The notes under the pieces were generated by a model. It did no database searches, was not told the origin of the DNA, and saw nothing but the letters and a program-made list of their open reading frames with translations. Source: Roseovarius salincola (GTDB taxonomy: Bacteria > Pseudomonadota > Alphaproteobacteria > Rhodobacterales > Rhodobacteraceae). Taken from it: a stretch of DNA of 64,000 bases. The position numbers and the translations under genes were made by a program. The stretch spans positions 62,001-126,000 of the forward strand of contig NZ_JAPTNL010000002.1 in NCBI RefSeq assembly GCF_026891095.1, written 5' to 3'. Positions 8,870-20,950 of this stretch are shown piece after piece; within the stretch, counting starts at the first letter, position 1; each line of letters begins with the position of its first letter.

Positions 8870-10630
8870 ATGTCAAAGTCCGACAACCTGTCGGCGCGCT
8901 GGACGCGCCTTATGAACCGCGTCGCCGCCCGGCGCGCGACACTGACGCGCGCGGCCACGGCCTTTGTCTCGCAGCCCGAACCGCGCACCATCGGCAGTTA
9001 TGCACGCGGTCGCCAGCTTGTGGCGGGCAACTTCCTGTTCGCCGGGCATCTGTTGCAGGAACCGGGCAGCAATATCTGGGACCTGGCGCCTCCGGACAAG
9101 GCTTTTGCCGAAGAAACACACGGATTTGGCTGGCTTGACGATCTGGCGGCGCTTGGCGATGCGAGCGCGCGTCAATGCGCGCAGGCGTGGCTGTGGTCCT
9201 GGATCGCGCGCTATGGCGCGGGGCGCGGGCCGGGCTGGACCCCTAACCTGACCGGTCGGCGGCTGATCCGCTGGATCAACCACGCGCCCTTCCTGCTTGG
9301 CTGCACCGGGCGCGAGGAGGCCGAGGGTTTCTTCAAATCGCTGGCGCAGCAGACCAATTTCCTGGGCCGCCGCTGGCGCGCCTCCTGCCCCGGCCTGCCG
9401 CGATTCGAGGCGCTGACGGGTCTGGTCTATGCGGGTTTGTCGCTGAAAGGGATGGAGGGGCATGTGGACCCCGCGCTGCGCGTGCTGGCGCGCGAGTGCG
9501 ACACGCAGATCGACGATACCGGGGGTATCGCCACCCGCAACCCCGAGGAGTTGCTGGATGTCTTCGCGCTTCTGACATGGGCCTCGGTGGCACTGTCGGA
9601 ATCCGGGCGCGCCCCGACGCCGTCGCATTGGAACGCCATTGAGCGGATCGCCCCGACCCTGCGGACCCTGCGCCATAGCGACGGCGCGCTGGCGCGGTTT
9701 CACGGTGGCGGGCGCGGGCTTGAGGGGCGGCTCGACAATGCGCTGGCCAATAGCGGCGTCAAGACGCGCCAGCCTGACGGTTTGTCGATGGGCTACGCCC
9801 GGATCAGCGCCGGACGGACCTCGATCATCATCGACGCGGCACCGCCGCCTTCGGGGCGCGCATCGCTCAATGCCCATGCCTCGACGCTGGCGTTCGAGCT
9901 GACGTCGGGGCGGCGGCCGCTGATCGTGAATTGCGGCTCGGGGGTCAGTTTCGGGGCGCAGTGGCGGCGCGCGGGACGTGCCACGCCGTCGCATTCGACA
10001 CTGGTCCTGGCGGGCCGCTCCAGCGCGCGTTTGGACCTTGGGGCAAAGCGCGAAGGCTGGTTGACCGACGCGCCGCGCCATGTGCCGGTCAAGGTCAGCA
10101 ATGCGCCGGACGGGCTGCGCTTCGAGGGGGGGCATGATGGCTATCTGCGCAGTTACGGCCTGACCCATGCCCGCACGCTGGACCTGACATTCGACGGGCG
10201 CGGGGTCGCGGGCGAGGACATGCTGCTGACGCTGGGCGATGGCGACCGGCGCAAGTTCGACAAGGCGATGGATGCGGCCACCTTGCAGGGCATTCCCTTT
10301 GACATCCGCTTTCACCTGCACCCGGATGTGGATGCCAGCCTCGACATGGGCGGCGCAGCGGTGTCGATGGCGCTCAAGAGCGGAGAGATCTGGGTATTTC
10401 GCAGCGACGGACGGGTGAACCTGTCGCTGGAACCCAGCGTTTATCTCGAAAAAAACCGGCTCAAGCCGCGTGCGACCAAACAAATCGTTCTATCCGGGCG
10501 CGTGATGGAGTATGCGACCCGCACAAGGTGGTCATTGGCCAAGGCACAGGACACGCCGATCGGCATCCGCGACCTGACACAGGACGAGTTGGAGCCAGCG
10601 GCCGGTGACACCGAGACAGAACAGACCTGA
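8870..10630 (+). CDS. heparinase II/III family protein
   Basis: A 586-residue protein with an alpha-helical N-terminal half and a C-terminal beta-sandwich heparinase II/III-like domain (about residues 310-540). The latter is recognisable from the ARISAGRTSIIIDAAPPP strand pair, the NAHASTLAFELTSGRRPLIVNCG segment with its conserved His, and the THARTLDLTFDGRGVAGED region. The family comprises polysaccharide lyases, but no export signal is visible and the biological substrate is unknown. It sits 112 bases after rsmB and 27 bases before purH, a position common for this gene in Rhodobacterales, so it is probably co-transcribed with purH. A weak GTGACT-17-TATAGT promoter-like pair lies at 8800-8828. 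Confidence 0.85.
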   Translation: MSKSDNLSARWTRLMNRVAARRATLTRAATAFVSQPEPRTIGSYARGRQLVAGNFLFAGHLLQEPGSNIWDLAPPDKAFAEETHGFGWLDDLAALGDASARQCAQAWLWSWIARYGAGRGPGWTPNLTGRRLIRWINHAPFLLGCTGREEAEGFFKSLAQQTNFLGRRWRASCPGLPRFEALTGLVYAGLSLKGMEGHVDPALRVLARECDTQIDDTGGIATRNPEELLDVFALLTWASVALSESGRAPTPSHWNAIERIAPTLRTLRHSDGALARFHGGGRGLEGRLDNALANSGVKTRQPDGLSMGYARISAGRTSIIIDAAPPPSGRASLNAHASTLAFELTSGRRPLIVNCGSGVSFGAQWRRAGRATPSHSTLVLAGRSSARLDLGAKREGWLTDAPRHVPVKVSNAPDGLRFEGGHDGYLRSYGLTHARTLDLTFDGRGVAGEDMLLTLGDGDRRKFDKAMDAATLQGIPFDIRFHLHPDVDASLDMGGAAVSMALKSGEIWVFRSDGRVNLSLEPSVYLEKNRLKPRATKQIVLSGRVMEYATRTRWSLAKAQDTPIGIRDLTQDELEPAAGDTETEQT

Positions 10631-10657
10631 ACCGACTGACCCGAGGATCCGCTGCCC

Positions 10658-12247
10658 ATGACCGATCTCGCCCCCGTGCGCCGAGCCCTTCTTTCCGTTT
10701 CCGACAAGACCGGACTGGTCGAACTGGGCCAGGCCCTGGCCGATCGCGGGGTCGAGTTGCTGTCGACCGGTGGCAGCGCCAAGGCGCTGCGCGATGCGGG
10801 GCTGGTGGTGAAGGATGTGGCCGAGGTCACCGGCTTTCCCGAAATGATGGACGGACGGGTCAAGACCTTGCATCCGGGCGTGCATGGCGGGTTGCTGGGG
10901 CTGCGCGACGACGATCAGCACATGGCGGCGATGACCGCCCACGGGATCAAGCCGATCGACCTTCTGGTGGTCAATCTCTATCCATTCGAGGCGACCGTCG
11001 CCAAGGGCGCCGATTACGCGACCTGCATCGAGAATATCGACATCGGCGGTCCGGCGATGATCCGCGCGGCGGCCAAGAACCACGCATTTGTCAATGTCGT
11101 CGTGGATGTCGAGGATTACCAGCCGCTGCTGGACGAGCTGGCCGCGCATGACGGTCAGACCACATATGCCTTCCGCCAGCGGCTTGCGCTGACCGCCTAT
11201 GCGCGCACCGGCGCCTATGACGCGGCGGTCTCGGGCTGGATGGCCCAAGCCCTGGGCGAACAGGCACCGCGCCGCCGCGCCGTCGCCGGCAAGCTGGCGC
11301 AGACCTTGCGGTACGGCGAGAACCCGCATCAGAGCGCGGCCTTCTATGTGGATGGCTCGAACCGTCCCGGCGTGGCCACCGCCAAGCAGCACCAGGGCAA
11401 GGAACTGAGCTACAACAACATCAACGACACCGACGCGGCCTTCGAGCTGGTCAGTGAGTTCCTGCCCAAGGACGGCCCGGCCTGCGCGATCATCAAGCAC
11501 GCCAATCCCTGCGGGGTGGCGCGGGGTGCGACCCTAAAGGAAGCCTATGCGCGCGCCTTTGACTGCGACCGGACCTCGGCTTTCGGCGGGATCGTCGCGC
11601 TGAATTCGACGCTCGACCGCGAGACCGCCGAGGAAATCTGCGAGATCTTCACCGAAGTGGTCATCGCCCCCGGCGCGCACCGGGAGGCCAAGGAGGTATT
11701 CGCGCGCAAGAAGAACCTGCGCCTGCTGACCACCCCCGGCCTGGCCAATCCGGCCGAGTCGGGCCTGATGCTGCGGCAGGTCTCGGGCGGCTATCTGGTG
11801 CAGGACAAGGATAACGGGCGGCTGGATGTCGCCGATCTGAAGGTGGTGACCAAGCGCGCGCCGAGCGATCAGGAGCTGGCAGACCTGCTGTTCGCCTGGC
11901 GCGTCGCCAAGCACGTCAAGTCGAACGCCATCGTCTATGTCAAGGACGGCGCCACGGTGGGCGTCGGGGCCGGACAGATGAGCCGCGTCGACAGTTGCCG
12001 CATCGCCGCGCGCAAGGCCGAGGACATGGCCGCGACACTGGGTCTCGATGCGCCGCTGACACGCGGCAGCGTGGTGGCGTCGGATGCGTTCTTTCCCTTT
12101 GCCGACGGGTTGCTGACGGCTGCGGAGGCCGGGGCGACGGCGGTGATCCAGCCCGGCGGCTCGATGCGCGACGACGAGGTGATCGCCGCCGCCGATGAGG
12201 CCGGGTTGGCGATGGTCATGACCGGCATGCGCCATTTCCGCCATTAG
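10658..12247 (+). CDS. purH: bifunctional AICAR formyltransferase / IMP cyclohydrolase PurH
   Basis: A 529-residue PurH catalysing the last two steps of IMP synthesis. The N-terminal MGS-like IMP cyclohydrolase domain shows [15 protein letters not shown] and [13 protein letters not shown]; the C-terminal AICAR transformylase domain shows [41 protein letters not shown] and [10 protein letters not shown]. The length is typical for the family. It begins 27 bases after the heparinase-like gene and is followed ten bases later by lspA, so the three are likely transcribed together. Confidence 0.97.
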   Translation: MTDLAPVRRALLSVSDKTGLVELGQALADRGVELLSTGGSAKALRDAGLVVKDVAEVTGFPEMMDGRVKTLHPGVHGGLLGLRDDDQHMAAMTAHGIKPIDLLVVNLYPFEATVAKGADYATCIENIDIGGPAMIRAAAKNHAFVNVVVDVEDYQPLLDELAAHDGQTTYAFRQRLALTAYARTGAYDAAVSGWMAQALGEQAPRRRAVAGKLAQTLRYGENPHQSAAFYVDGSNRPGVATAKQHQGKELSYNNINDTDAAFELVSEFLPKDGPACAIIKHANPCGVARGATLKEAYARAFDCDRTSAFGGIVALNSTLDRETAEEICEIFTEVVIAPGAHREAKEVFARKKNLRLLTTPGLANPAESGLMLRQVSGGYLVQDKDNGRLDVADLKVVTKRAPSDQELADLLFAWRVAKHVKSNAIVYVKDGATVGVGAGQMSRVDSCRIAARKAEDMAATLGLDAPLTRGSVVASDAFFPFADGLLTAAEAGATAVIQPGGSMRDDEVIAAADEAGLAMVMTGMRHFRH

Positions 12248-12257
12248 GGGGCAAGCG

Positions 12258-12731
12258 ATGCGAGTGGTTTTACGGGCGGGTCTGTTGACGCTGCTGCTGG
12301 ATCAGGTGACGAAATACTGGATCGTGCATGCGCTGAACCTGCGCGAGCTGGGATCGCTGGACGTGTTTCCGCCTTACCTGAACCTGCGCATGGCGTGGAA
12401 TTACGGGATCAATTTCGGCCTGATGTCCGGGGGTAATCCGGTCATGCGGTGGGTCCTGATCGCGGTTGCGCTGCTGATTTCGGGTCTTGTGCTGTGGTGG
12501 GTCCATCGCGACCAAGGCGGGCGCTGGCAGATGCTTTCGGCCGGTCTGCTGATCGGCGGGGCGATTGGAAACGTGATTGACCGTCTGCTGTACGGGGCGG
12601 TTGCGGATTTCATCAATATGTCCTGTTGCGGGATCAACAACCCGTTTGCGTTCAATGTCGCGGATATCGCGGTTTTCGCCGGGGCGATCGGGCTGGTCCT
12701 GTTCAGCCCGCCTGCGAAAAACGCCTCGTGA
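12258..12731 (+). CDS. lspA: lipoprotein signal peptidase LspA
   Basis: A 157-residue signal peptidase II, the inner-membrane aspartic protease that removes signal peptides from prolipoproteins after diacylglyceryl transfer. Four hydrophobic helices are evident, and both catalytic aspartates are present: Asp108 in GNVIDR and Asp136 in FNVADIAVF. It directly follows purH and precedes a lipoprotein gene (BamF-like) that would itself be a substrate. Confidence 0.95.
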   Translation: MRVVLRAGLLTLLLDQVTKYWIVHALNLRELGSLDVFPPYLNLRMAWNYGINFGLMSGGNPVMRWVLIAVALLISGLVLWWVHRDQGGRWQMLSAGLLIGGAIGNVIDRLLYGAVADFINMSCCGINNPFAFNVADIAVFAGAIGLVLFSPPAKNAS

Positions 12732-12783
12732 CCTCGGGCAAAGGATGCGATACATCTGTTCGCGAAACCGAAGGAGACGGGCG

Positions 12784-13308
12784 ATGAGCGTGCCGCGCGT
12801 GACAGTATTGATCCTCAGTCTTGGCCTGGCCGCCTGCGGCAACCGGGGCGAGGATGTGACGCTGACCCATATCAAGCACACGGGCGAAGGCCCGGACGAA
12901 TTCACGGTGCTGCCGACCAAACCGTTGCAGACGCCCGAAAGCTATTCTGCGCTGCCCGCGCCTGCGCCGGGCTCGGCCAATCTTGTCGATACCAATCCCA
13001 AGGCCGAAGGGGTCGCCGCGCTTGGCGGCAATCCCGCAGCCTTGAGCGGAACCGCACCTGCCGCCGCTGACAGCGGGCTGGTGCGCCATGCCGGGCGTTA
13101 CGGCACGCAGCCGGGCATCCGCCAGACAGTGGCGCGCGAAGATGCCGAAACCCGCCGCAAGCACGGTCGGGTGAACATCCTGCGGCTTGGGCCGGTGGAT
13201 GATTACACCAACGCCTACAAGCGCCAATGGCTTGATCCGCATAGCGAGGAAATGCGCATGCGCCGCGCCGGCGTCGAAACGCCCAGCAATCCGCCCCCCG
13301 AGGACTGA
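12784..13308 (+). CDS. bamF: DUF3035 lipoprotein (BamF-like component of the outer-membrane assembly machine)
   Basis: A 174-residue lipoprotein with a signal peptide ending in the lipobox LAAC (Cys18). The rest is a Pro/Ala-rich segment with FTVLPTKPLQTP and YSALPAPAPG, then a charged C-terminal region with AREDAETRRKHG. This pattern matches the DUF3035 family, proposed as the alphaproteobacterial BAM complex subunit BamF. The start is the ATG at 12784; a longer frame upstream lies within lspA and is not supported. It sits 52 bases after lspA and upstream of the M16 peptidase pair. The BamF name is family knowledge and has not been tested for this protein. Confidence 0.8.
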   Translation: MSVPRVTVLILSLGLAACGNRGEDVTLTHIKHTGEGPDEFTVLPTKPLQTPESYSALPAPAPGSANLVDTNPKAEGVAALGGNPAALSGTAPAAADSGLVRHAGRYGTQPGIRQTVAREDAETRRKHGRVNILRLGPVDDYTNAYKRQWLDPHSEEMRMRRAGVETPSNPPPED

Positions 13309-13398
13309 CGCGCATCACAACCCTGTCAGCGCGCTTGCAACGCGGTATTGGCGACGTATGTTCCAAATCTGGAACCGTCGGAAATCTGGAGACACGGG

Positions 13399-14730
13399 AT
13401 GCGCAAATTCATCGCGGGTCTGATTCTGAGCCTGGCCGCCACTCTGCCGGCCACCGCCAAGGATCAGGTCACGACCTTCACGCTCGATAACGGGATGGAT
13501 GTTGTGGTGATCGAAGATCACCGCGCGCCGGTAGTCGTGCACATGGTCTGGTATCGTGCCGGGGCGGCGGATGAACCGCCGGGGGCCTCCGGTGTTGCGC
13601 ATTATCTTGAACACCTGTTGTTCAAGGGCACCGAGACCATGGCGCCGGGAGAATTCTCGGCGGTGGTGGCGCGCAATGGCGGGTCGGACAACGCCTTTAC
13701 CAGCTATGACTACACCGCCTATTTCCAGCGGATCGCCGCGGACCGGCTTGACCTGATGATGAAGATGGAAAGCGACCGGATGGTCAATCTTCGCCTGACC
13801 GAACAGGATATCGCCGCCGAGCGCGACGTGATCCTGGAGGAACGCAACCAGCGGGTCGAGAACAACCCCGGCTCGCTGCTTCGCGAACAGAAGAATGCGG
13901 CGCAGTATCTCAATCATCCATATGGCACGCCGATCATCGGCTGGCGGCACGAGATGCGCATGCTGGACATGGAAAAGGCACTGGATTTCTACAAGACCTT
14001 CTACGCGCCCAACAACGCGATCCTGATCGTGGCCGGTGACGTGATGCCCGACGACGTGCGCGCGCTGGCCGAGGAGCATTACGGCAAGCTGCCCGCCAAT
14101 CCCGATCTGCCCGAGCGCACCCGCCCGCAGGAGCCGCGACAGATGGCCGAGCGGCGGATCGTGCTGGAGGATGCGCGCGTCTCGCAGCCCTATGTGACCC
14201 GCTCCTATCTTGCGCCTGAAAGGGACAGCGGCGCTCAGGAAGAAGCCGCGGCGCTGAATCTTCTTGCGGAAATCCTTGGCGGCGGAACCACGTCGCTATT
14301 GGCCGAAAAGCTGCAATTCGAGACCCAGCGGGCGGTCAGCACCTCGGCCTTTTACCGTGGCACGTCGCTTGACGACACGACCTTCGGGCTTGCGGTGGTG
14401 CCTGCGCCGGGTATCACGTTGCAACAGGCCGAAGATGCCATGGACGAGGTGATCGCGTCTTTCCTTGAAAAGGGTGTGGACAGCGAGCAGCTTGCACGGA
14501 TCAAGATACAGGTGCGTGCCTCGGAAATCTATGCCCGCGACGATGTGGGCCGCTTGGCGAACCACTATGGCCGGGCATTGACGCAGGGTCTGACCGTCGA
14601 GGATGTCCAGGCCTGGCCCGAGATACTCGACGCCGTGACCGAAGAGGACATCATGGCCGCCGCGACAGAATTGTTCGAGCGCAATAATTCCGTGACCGCC
14701 TGGCTGACCGCACCGGAGGCAACCCAATGA
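13399..14730 (+). CDS. M16 family zinc peptidase (catalytic subunit)
   Basis: A 443-residue pitrilysin-type metallopeptidase with an N-terminal signal peptide (about residues 1-20). The inverted zinc motif HYLEH is His68-x-x-Glu71-His72, and the third ligand is one of Glu147/148 in the VILEERN segment about 75 residues later. The two-domain M16B architecture and length match bacterial homologues of mitochondrial processing peptidase beta. A TTGCAA-16-TATGTT promoter-like pair lies at 13335-13362. The stop overlaps the start of the second M16 gene by four bases, so the two products probably form a heterodimer in the periplasm. The substrate is unknown. Confidence 0.92.
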   Translation: MRKFIAGLILSLAATLPATAKDQVTTFTLDNGMDVVVIEDHRAPVVVHMVWYRAGAADEPPGASGVAHYLEHLLFKGTETMAPGEFSAVVARNGGSDNAFTSYDYTAYFQRIAADRLDLMMKMESDRMVNLRLTEQDIAAERDVILEERNQRVENNPGSLLREQKNAAQYLNHPYGTPIIGWRHEMRMLDMEKALDFYKTFYAPNNAILIVAGDVMPDDVRALAEEHYGKLPANPDLPERTRPQEPRQMAERRIVLEDARVSQPYVTRSYLAPERDSGAQEEAAALNLLAEILGGGTTSLLAEKLQFETQRAVSTSAFYRGTSLDDTTFGLAVVPAPGITLQQAEDAMDEVIASFLEKGVDSEQLARIKIQVRASEIYARDDVGRLANHYGRALTQGLTVEDVQAWPEILDAVTEEDIMAAATELFERNNSVTAWLTAPEATQ

Positions 14731-16040
14731 TCCGTTACGTTCTGGCCTTTGTCGCCTGCATCACCGCACTGCCTGCCCTGGCGGAAGTGGATATCGAAGA
14801 GATCACAACCCCGGGCGGAATTAACGCCTGGCTGGTCGAGGACCATACCAACCCCTTTGTCGCACTGGAGCTGCGGTTTCGGGGAGGAGCGTCGCTTGAC
14901 CCCGAGGGGCAACGCGGCGTCACCAACCTGATGGTCGGGTTGCTTGAGGAAGGCGCCGGCGACATGGATTCGCGCGCCTTTGCGCGCGCCACCGAAGAGT
15001 TGGCGGCATCGTTCCGCTATGACCTTTCGGACGACACGGTCAGCGTGTCGGCGCGTTTCCTGACCGAGAACCGGGACGCGGCCGTGGCGCTTCTTCGCGC
15101 GAGCCTGATCGATCCGGCCTTTGACCAACCGTCGATTGATCGCGTGCGCGAGCAGGTGAATTCGGTGATCCGTTCGAACCAGACCGATCCGCGCAGGATC
15201 GCGGGCCGGAATCTTGACGAGCTGGTTTATGGAAATCACCCTTATGGCAGCTCTCTCAACGGTACGCTTGAAACCGTGGCGGACCTGACGCGAGACGATA
15301 TCGTCGCCGCGCACAAGGCCGCTCTGGCACGCGACCGTCTTTATGTCAGTGCCGTGGGCGATATCACCGCCGACGAACTGACCGCGCTTCTGGATGATCT
15401 TCTGCTGGAATTGCCCGCCGAAGGCACGCCCCTGTCAGGCACGGCCGATGTCAACCTGCCCGGTGGCGTTCGGGTCGTGGAGTTCGACACACCCCAGTCG
15501 GTTGCCAGTTTTGCGCAGCCCGGCATCAAGCGTGACGATCCCGATTTCTTTGCGGCCTATGTCCTGAATCACATTCTTGGCGGCGGGTCATTCGAAAGCC
15601 GGTTGATGCAAGAAGTGCGCGAGAAGCGCGGCCTGACCTATGGGGTCTATTCCTATCTTGCCGACCGTGACGCCGCCGAGATCTGGATGGGCAGCGTGGC
15701 ATCGTCCAATGAGCGGGTCGGCGAGGCGATCGAGGTGATCCGCGCCGAATGGGCACGGATGCGCGAAGACGGCGTGACGCCCGAGGAACTGGCGGACGCC
15801 AAGACCTATCTGACGGGGGCCTATCCGCTGCGGTTCGATGGCAATGCGCCGATTGCGAATATCGCGGTCAACATGCAGATGGAGGATCTGCCCACGGATT
15901 ACATCTCGAACCGGAACGACATGGTCAATGCCGTAACGCTGGAAGACGTGAATCGTGTCGCCAGGGAGCTTCTGTCGCCCGACAAGCTGACTTTCGTGGT
16001 GGTCGGCAAGCCCGAAGGCGTCATATCGACCATAAACTGA
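14727..16040 (+). CDS. M16 family peptidase-like protein (non-catalytic partner)
   Basis: A 437-residue M16 protein with a signal peptide (about residues 1-19). The region aligned to the zinc motif reads NLMVGLLEEG, so the HxxEH ligands are missing and the protein should be catalytically inactive. The C-terminal substrate-binding motif with conserved Arg and Tyr (REKRGLTYGVYSYL) is retained. Such catalytic/non-catalytic M16 pairs parallel the beta and alpha subunits of mitochondrial processing peptidase. Its ATG overlaps the stop of the preceding M16 gene (ATGA), so equimolar translation is likely. Confidence 0.9.
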   Translation: MIRYVLAFVACITALPALAEVDIEEITTPGGINAWLVEDHTNPFVALELRFRGGASLDPEGQRGVTNLMVGLLEEGAGDMDSRAFARATEELAASFRYDLSDDTVSVSARFLTENRDAAVALLRASLIDPAFDQPSIDRVREQVNSVIRSNQTDPRRIAGRNLDELVYGNHPYGSSLNGTLETVADLTRDDIVAAHKAALARDRLYVSAVGDITADELTALLDDLLLELPAEGTPLSGTADVNLPGGVRVVEFDTPQSVASFAQPGIKRDDPDFFAAYVLNHILGGGSFESRLMQEVREKRGLTYGVYSYLADRDAAEIWMGSVASSNERVGEAIEVIRAEWARMREDGVTPEELADAKTYLTGAYPLRFDGNAPIANIAVNMQMEDLPTDYISNRNDMVNAVTLEDVNRVARELLSPDKLTFVVVGKPEGVISTIN

Positions 16041-16069
16041 GGGCGGCCGCCCTTGTGGTGAAATGGAAT

Positions 16070-16097
16070 GGGCGGTGCCTCGGGTGAAGCACCGCCC
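16070..16097. terminator. possible bidirectional terminator between M16 operon and gyrB
   Basis: A perfect nine-base stem GGGCGGTGC / GCACCGCCC (16070-16078 and 16089-16097) with a ten-base loop sits between the convergent M16 and gyrB genes. No T-run follows on either strand, so the terminator role is inferred from position. Confidence 0.45.
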
Positions 16098-16133
16098 AAA
16101 CTGTGTCTACCCGTCAGGGTGCGCCGATTGCGT

Positions 16134-18611
<2,478 letters not shown>

Positions 18612-18722
18612 TTACCCCAATATTTTGTGGTCTGATGGCGGCGGTCCGCAAGGGGCGCGCGCGCGGTCCGGGGCGGGCGCAACCGGGCCGGTCGCATCCC
18701 CGAGAGGGCTGCGCGCGGGCGT

Positions 18723-19343
18723 TCAGGTGAAGGCGATCACGACCGCGACCACGATCAGCAGCCAGCCGGACACGACATTGGTGCGCCGGATCGCTTCGGG
18801 CGAGCTCATTACCCGCCGGACCCGGTCCACGAACAGTGCGAGGCTCAGGTTCCCCACGAGGGGCACCGCGAATGACAGGAACACGATGGCGGCGATATCG
18901 GCCAATGTGATGCGCGTCAGATCGAAAAAGCCCGGCAAGACGCCCATGTAGAACAGGATCGCCTTGGGATTGCCCAGGATCGCCGCCAGCCCGGCCATGA
19001 ACCCTGCCCAGGTACCGGGACGGGTCAGACGGCTGTCGGCGGCGATCGAGCGGTCAGCGTTGCGGATCAGCAGCACACCCATGCCGACGAACATCAGCAC
19101 CGCCACGATCCTGAGCGCCAGCATGAAGCCGGAAAACACCGACACGATCCAGCTGACCCCGAGAATGGCAAGGAACGGCCAAAGCATGTCGCCCACCACC
19201 ACGCCAAGCGCCAGCGGCCAGGCGGCCTGGAAACCACCCGACATGGAGCGCGCAAGCATCGCCAGCCAGACCGGCCCCGGCGTCAGGAACAGCACAAGCA
19301 GCGCGCCCGCGTAAAGCGCCAGATCGGAAAGCGACAGGGTCAT
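18723..19343 (-). CDS. LysE family translocator (amino-acid/metabolite exporter)
   Basis: A 206-residue integral membrane protein with about six hydrophobic helices and the LysE/RhtB signature near the N-terminus: LFLTPGPVWLAMLARSMSGG. A second typical stretch is LGNPKAILFYMGVLPGFFDL. The family exports amino acids or related metabolites; the substrate is not predictable. Its start codon overlaps the VOC gene stop by four bases, and it lies between recF and gyrB, an unusual insertion in this conserved replication cluster. Transcription probably comes from the dnaN-recF side. Confidence 0.9.
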   Translation of the reverse strand: MTLSLSDLALYAGALLVLFLTPGPVWLAMLARSMSGGFQAAWPLALGVVVGDMLWPFLAILGVSWIVSVFSGFMLALRIVAVLMFVGMGVLLIRNADRSIAADSRLTRPGTWAGFMAGLAAILGNPKAILFYMGVLPGFFDLTRITLADIAAIVFLSFAVPLVGNLSLALFVDRVRRVMSSPEAIRRTNVVSGWLLIVVAVVIAFT

Positions 19344-19771
19344 TCCTGCACCGGCAACGTCAGCGATCCATCCCCGCAGAGCGGCCAGAACGGGTTCACC
19401 GCGAGCTCCCAGACATGGCCATCAGGGTCGGCGTAATAGCCGGAATAGCCACCCCAGAACACCTTTTCGGGGCGTTTGAGCAGCGTCGCACCCGCGTCCA
19501 GCGCCTGCGCGAATGCGGCGTCGACCTCGGCCTCGGTGCTGAAATTCTGCGCCAGCGTCATTGCGCCCGTACCAAGTACCGCATCGGGCCGCCCCTGATC
19601 GGCAGCCAAGGCCTCAAGCCCGAACAGCCCCAGGACAAGCCCGTTGATCTGGTAAAAGCTGACGCCTTCGGTTTCGTCCGCGGGAGTCCAGCCAAGCGCG
19701 CCGTAGAACGCCCGCGCGCGGTCCAGATCGCGAACGCCAAGGGTGATGAGTGTCACGCGTTGCGGTGTCAT
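19340..19771 (-). CDS. VOC superfamily (glyoxalase/bleomycin-resistance-like) protein
   Basis: A 143-residue protein with two beta-alpha-beta-beta-beta units of the vicinal oxygen chelate fold. Typical stretches are LGVRDLDRARAFYGALGW at the N-terminus and GYSGYYADPDGHVWELAVNP at the C-terminus, the latter with the usual C-terminal Glu metal-ligand position. The reaction cannot be inferred. Four-base overlaps with recF upstream and with the LysE gene downstream show tight translational coupling in the recF operon. Confidence 0.88.
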   Translation of the reverse strand: MTPQRVTLITLGVRDLDRARAFYGALGWTPADETEGVSFYQINGLVLGLFGLEALAADQGRPDAVLGTGAMTLAQNFSTEAEVDAAFAQALDAGATLLKRPEKVFWGGYSGYYADPDGHVWELAVNPFWPLCGDGSLTLPVQE

Positions 19772-20883
19772 GGGCCGGGCCTTTCGCTGATCTGGCTGAT
19801 GCCGTCGGCATCGGTCACAGTCACATTCTGCGCCCTGTCACCCAGTTCGGCGAACAGTTCCGGCCCCGTGCCCGTCATCCAGGCCTGAGCGCCAAGCGCG
19901 CAGATTTCGTCATAGAGTGCCGCGCGGCGTGCCGCGTCAAGATGGGCGGCGACCTCGTCGAGCAACAAAAGCGGCGGCGCCCCGAAGTCGCGCGCCAGCG
20001 CGCGGGCATTCGCCAGGATCAGCGACACCAGAAGCGCCTTCTGCTCGCCGGTGGAACAATCGCGCGCCGGCACGCCCTTGGCCGCGTAGACCCCGTAAAG
20101 ATCGGCCCGATGCGGCCCGACCAGCGTGCGCCCCGCGGCAAGGTCGCGAAAGCGGCTTTCGCCCAGCGCCGCGGCCAAGTCGGCGGGTGTGTCCGGAATC
20201 TCGCCCTCGGTGGCGATCAGGTCCAGTTCGGCCACGGGAAAGGCAGTCTGGGCCTCAGCTTGCGCCGCGCCAAGCTGCTCCAGCGCATGAAGCCGATTGG
20301 CATGGATCGCCGCGCCATGTTCGGCCATCTGCCGCTCCAAAGCGATATACCAATGCGGATCGCGCACCTGATCCTTGAGCAGGCGGTTACGCTCGCGCAT
20401 GGCCTTTTCGTAGGCAAGCGAGGCTTCGGCGTGATCCGGGCGAAAGCTCATCGTCATGCGGTCAAGAAACCTGCGCCGCCCGTCCGTGCCTTCGATCCAG
20501 AGCCGGTCCATCGCCGGAACCAGCCACAGCACCCGCGCGATCCTTCCCAAAGCGGTCTGGGCGGCGGGTTTGCCGTCGATCCGGGTCTGGCGCGCGCCGC
20601 CCTCCTCGGACCAGATCTCGACCTCGTGCAGCTGGTGCAGCGACTGAAGCACCCCGGTGATCTTCCAGCCAAGTGATTCAGGGCGGCGGGCGATATCCTG
20701 CGCCGCCGCGCGCCGCAGCCCGCGCCCCGGCGACAGGAGCGAGACAGCTTCAAGGATATTGGTCTTGCCCGCGCCGTTGGGGCCATGGATGGCCACCGGA
20801 CGGGCATCCAGCTCAAACCGCGCCGATTTATGCGAGCGGACATGCGACAGGGTGAGGCGGGACAGGAAAAGACCGGGCATCAC
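19768..20883 (-). CDS. recF: DNA replication and repair protein RecF
   Basis: A 371-residue RecF, an SMC-like ATPase that loads RecA at gaps. The Walker A motif GPNGAGKT is at residues 34-41, after LTLSHVRSH, a typical RecF start. The family signature with Walker B is LLLLDEVAAHLD near the C-terminus. The start is one of two adjacent ATG codons. It lies 67 bases after dnaN in the classic dnaA-dnaN-recF order, and its stop overlaps the VOC gene. Confidence 0.96.
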   Translation of the reverse strand: MMPGLFLSRLTLSHVRSHKSARFELDARPVAIHGPNGAGKTNILEAVSLLSPGRGLRRAAAQDIARRPESLGWKITGVLQSLHQLHEVEIWSEEGGARQTRIDGKPAAQTALGRIARVLWLVPAMDRLWIEGTDGRRRFLDRMTMSFRPDHAEASLAYEKAMRERNRLLKDQVRDPHWYIALERQMAEHGAAIHANRLHALEQLGAAQAEAQTAFPVAELDLIATEGEIPDTPADLAAALGESRFRDLAAGRTLVGPHRADLYGVYAAKGVPARDCSTGEQKALLVSLILANARALARDFGAPPLLLLDEVAAHLDAARRAALYDEICALGAQAWMTGTGPELFAELGDRAQNVTVTDADGISQISERPGP

Positions 20884-20950
20884 GCGCCCTTCATCGTTCC
20901 GAAAATACTCTCGCCGAAGGCATCGGCAAGGCCGGCTTCAAATCCCGGCG

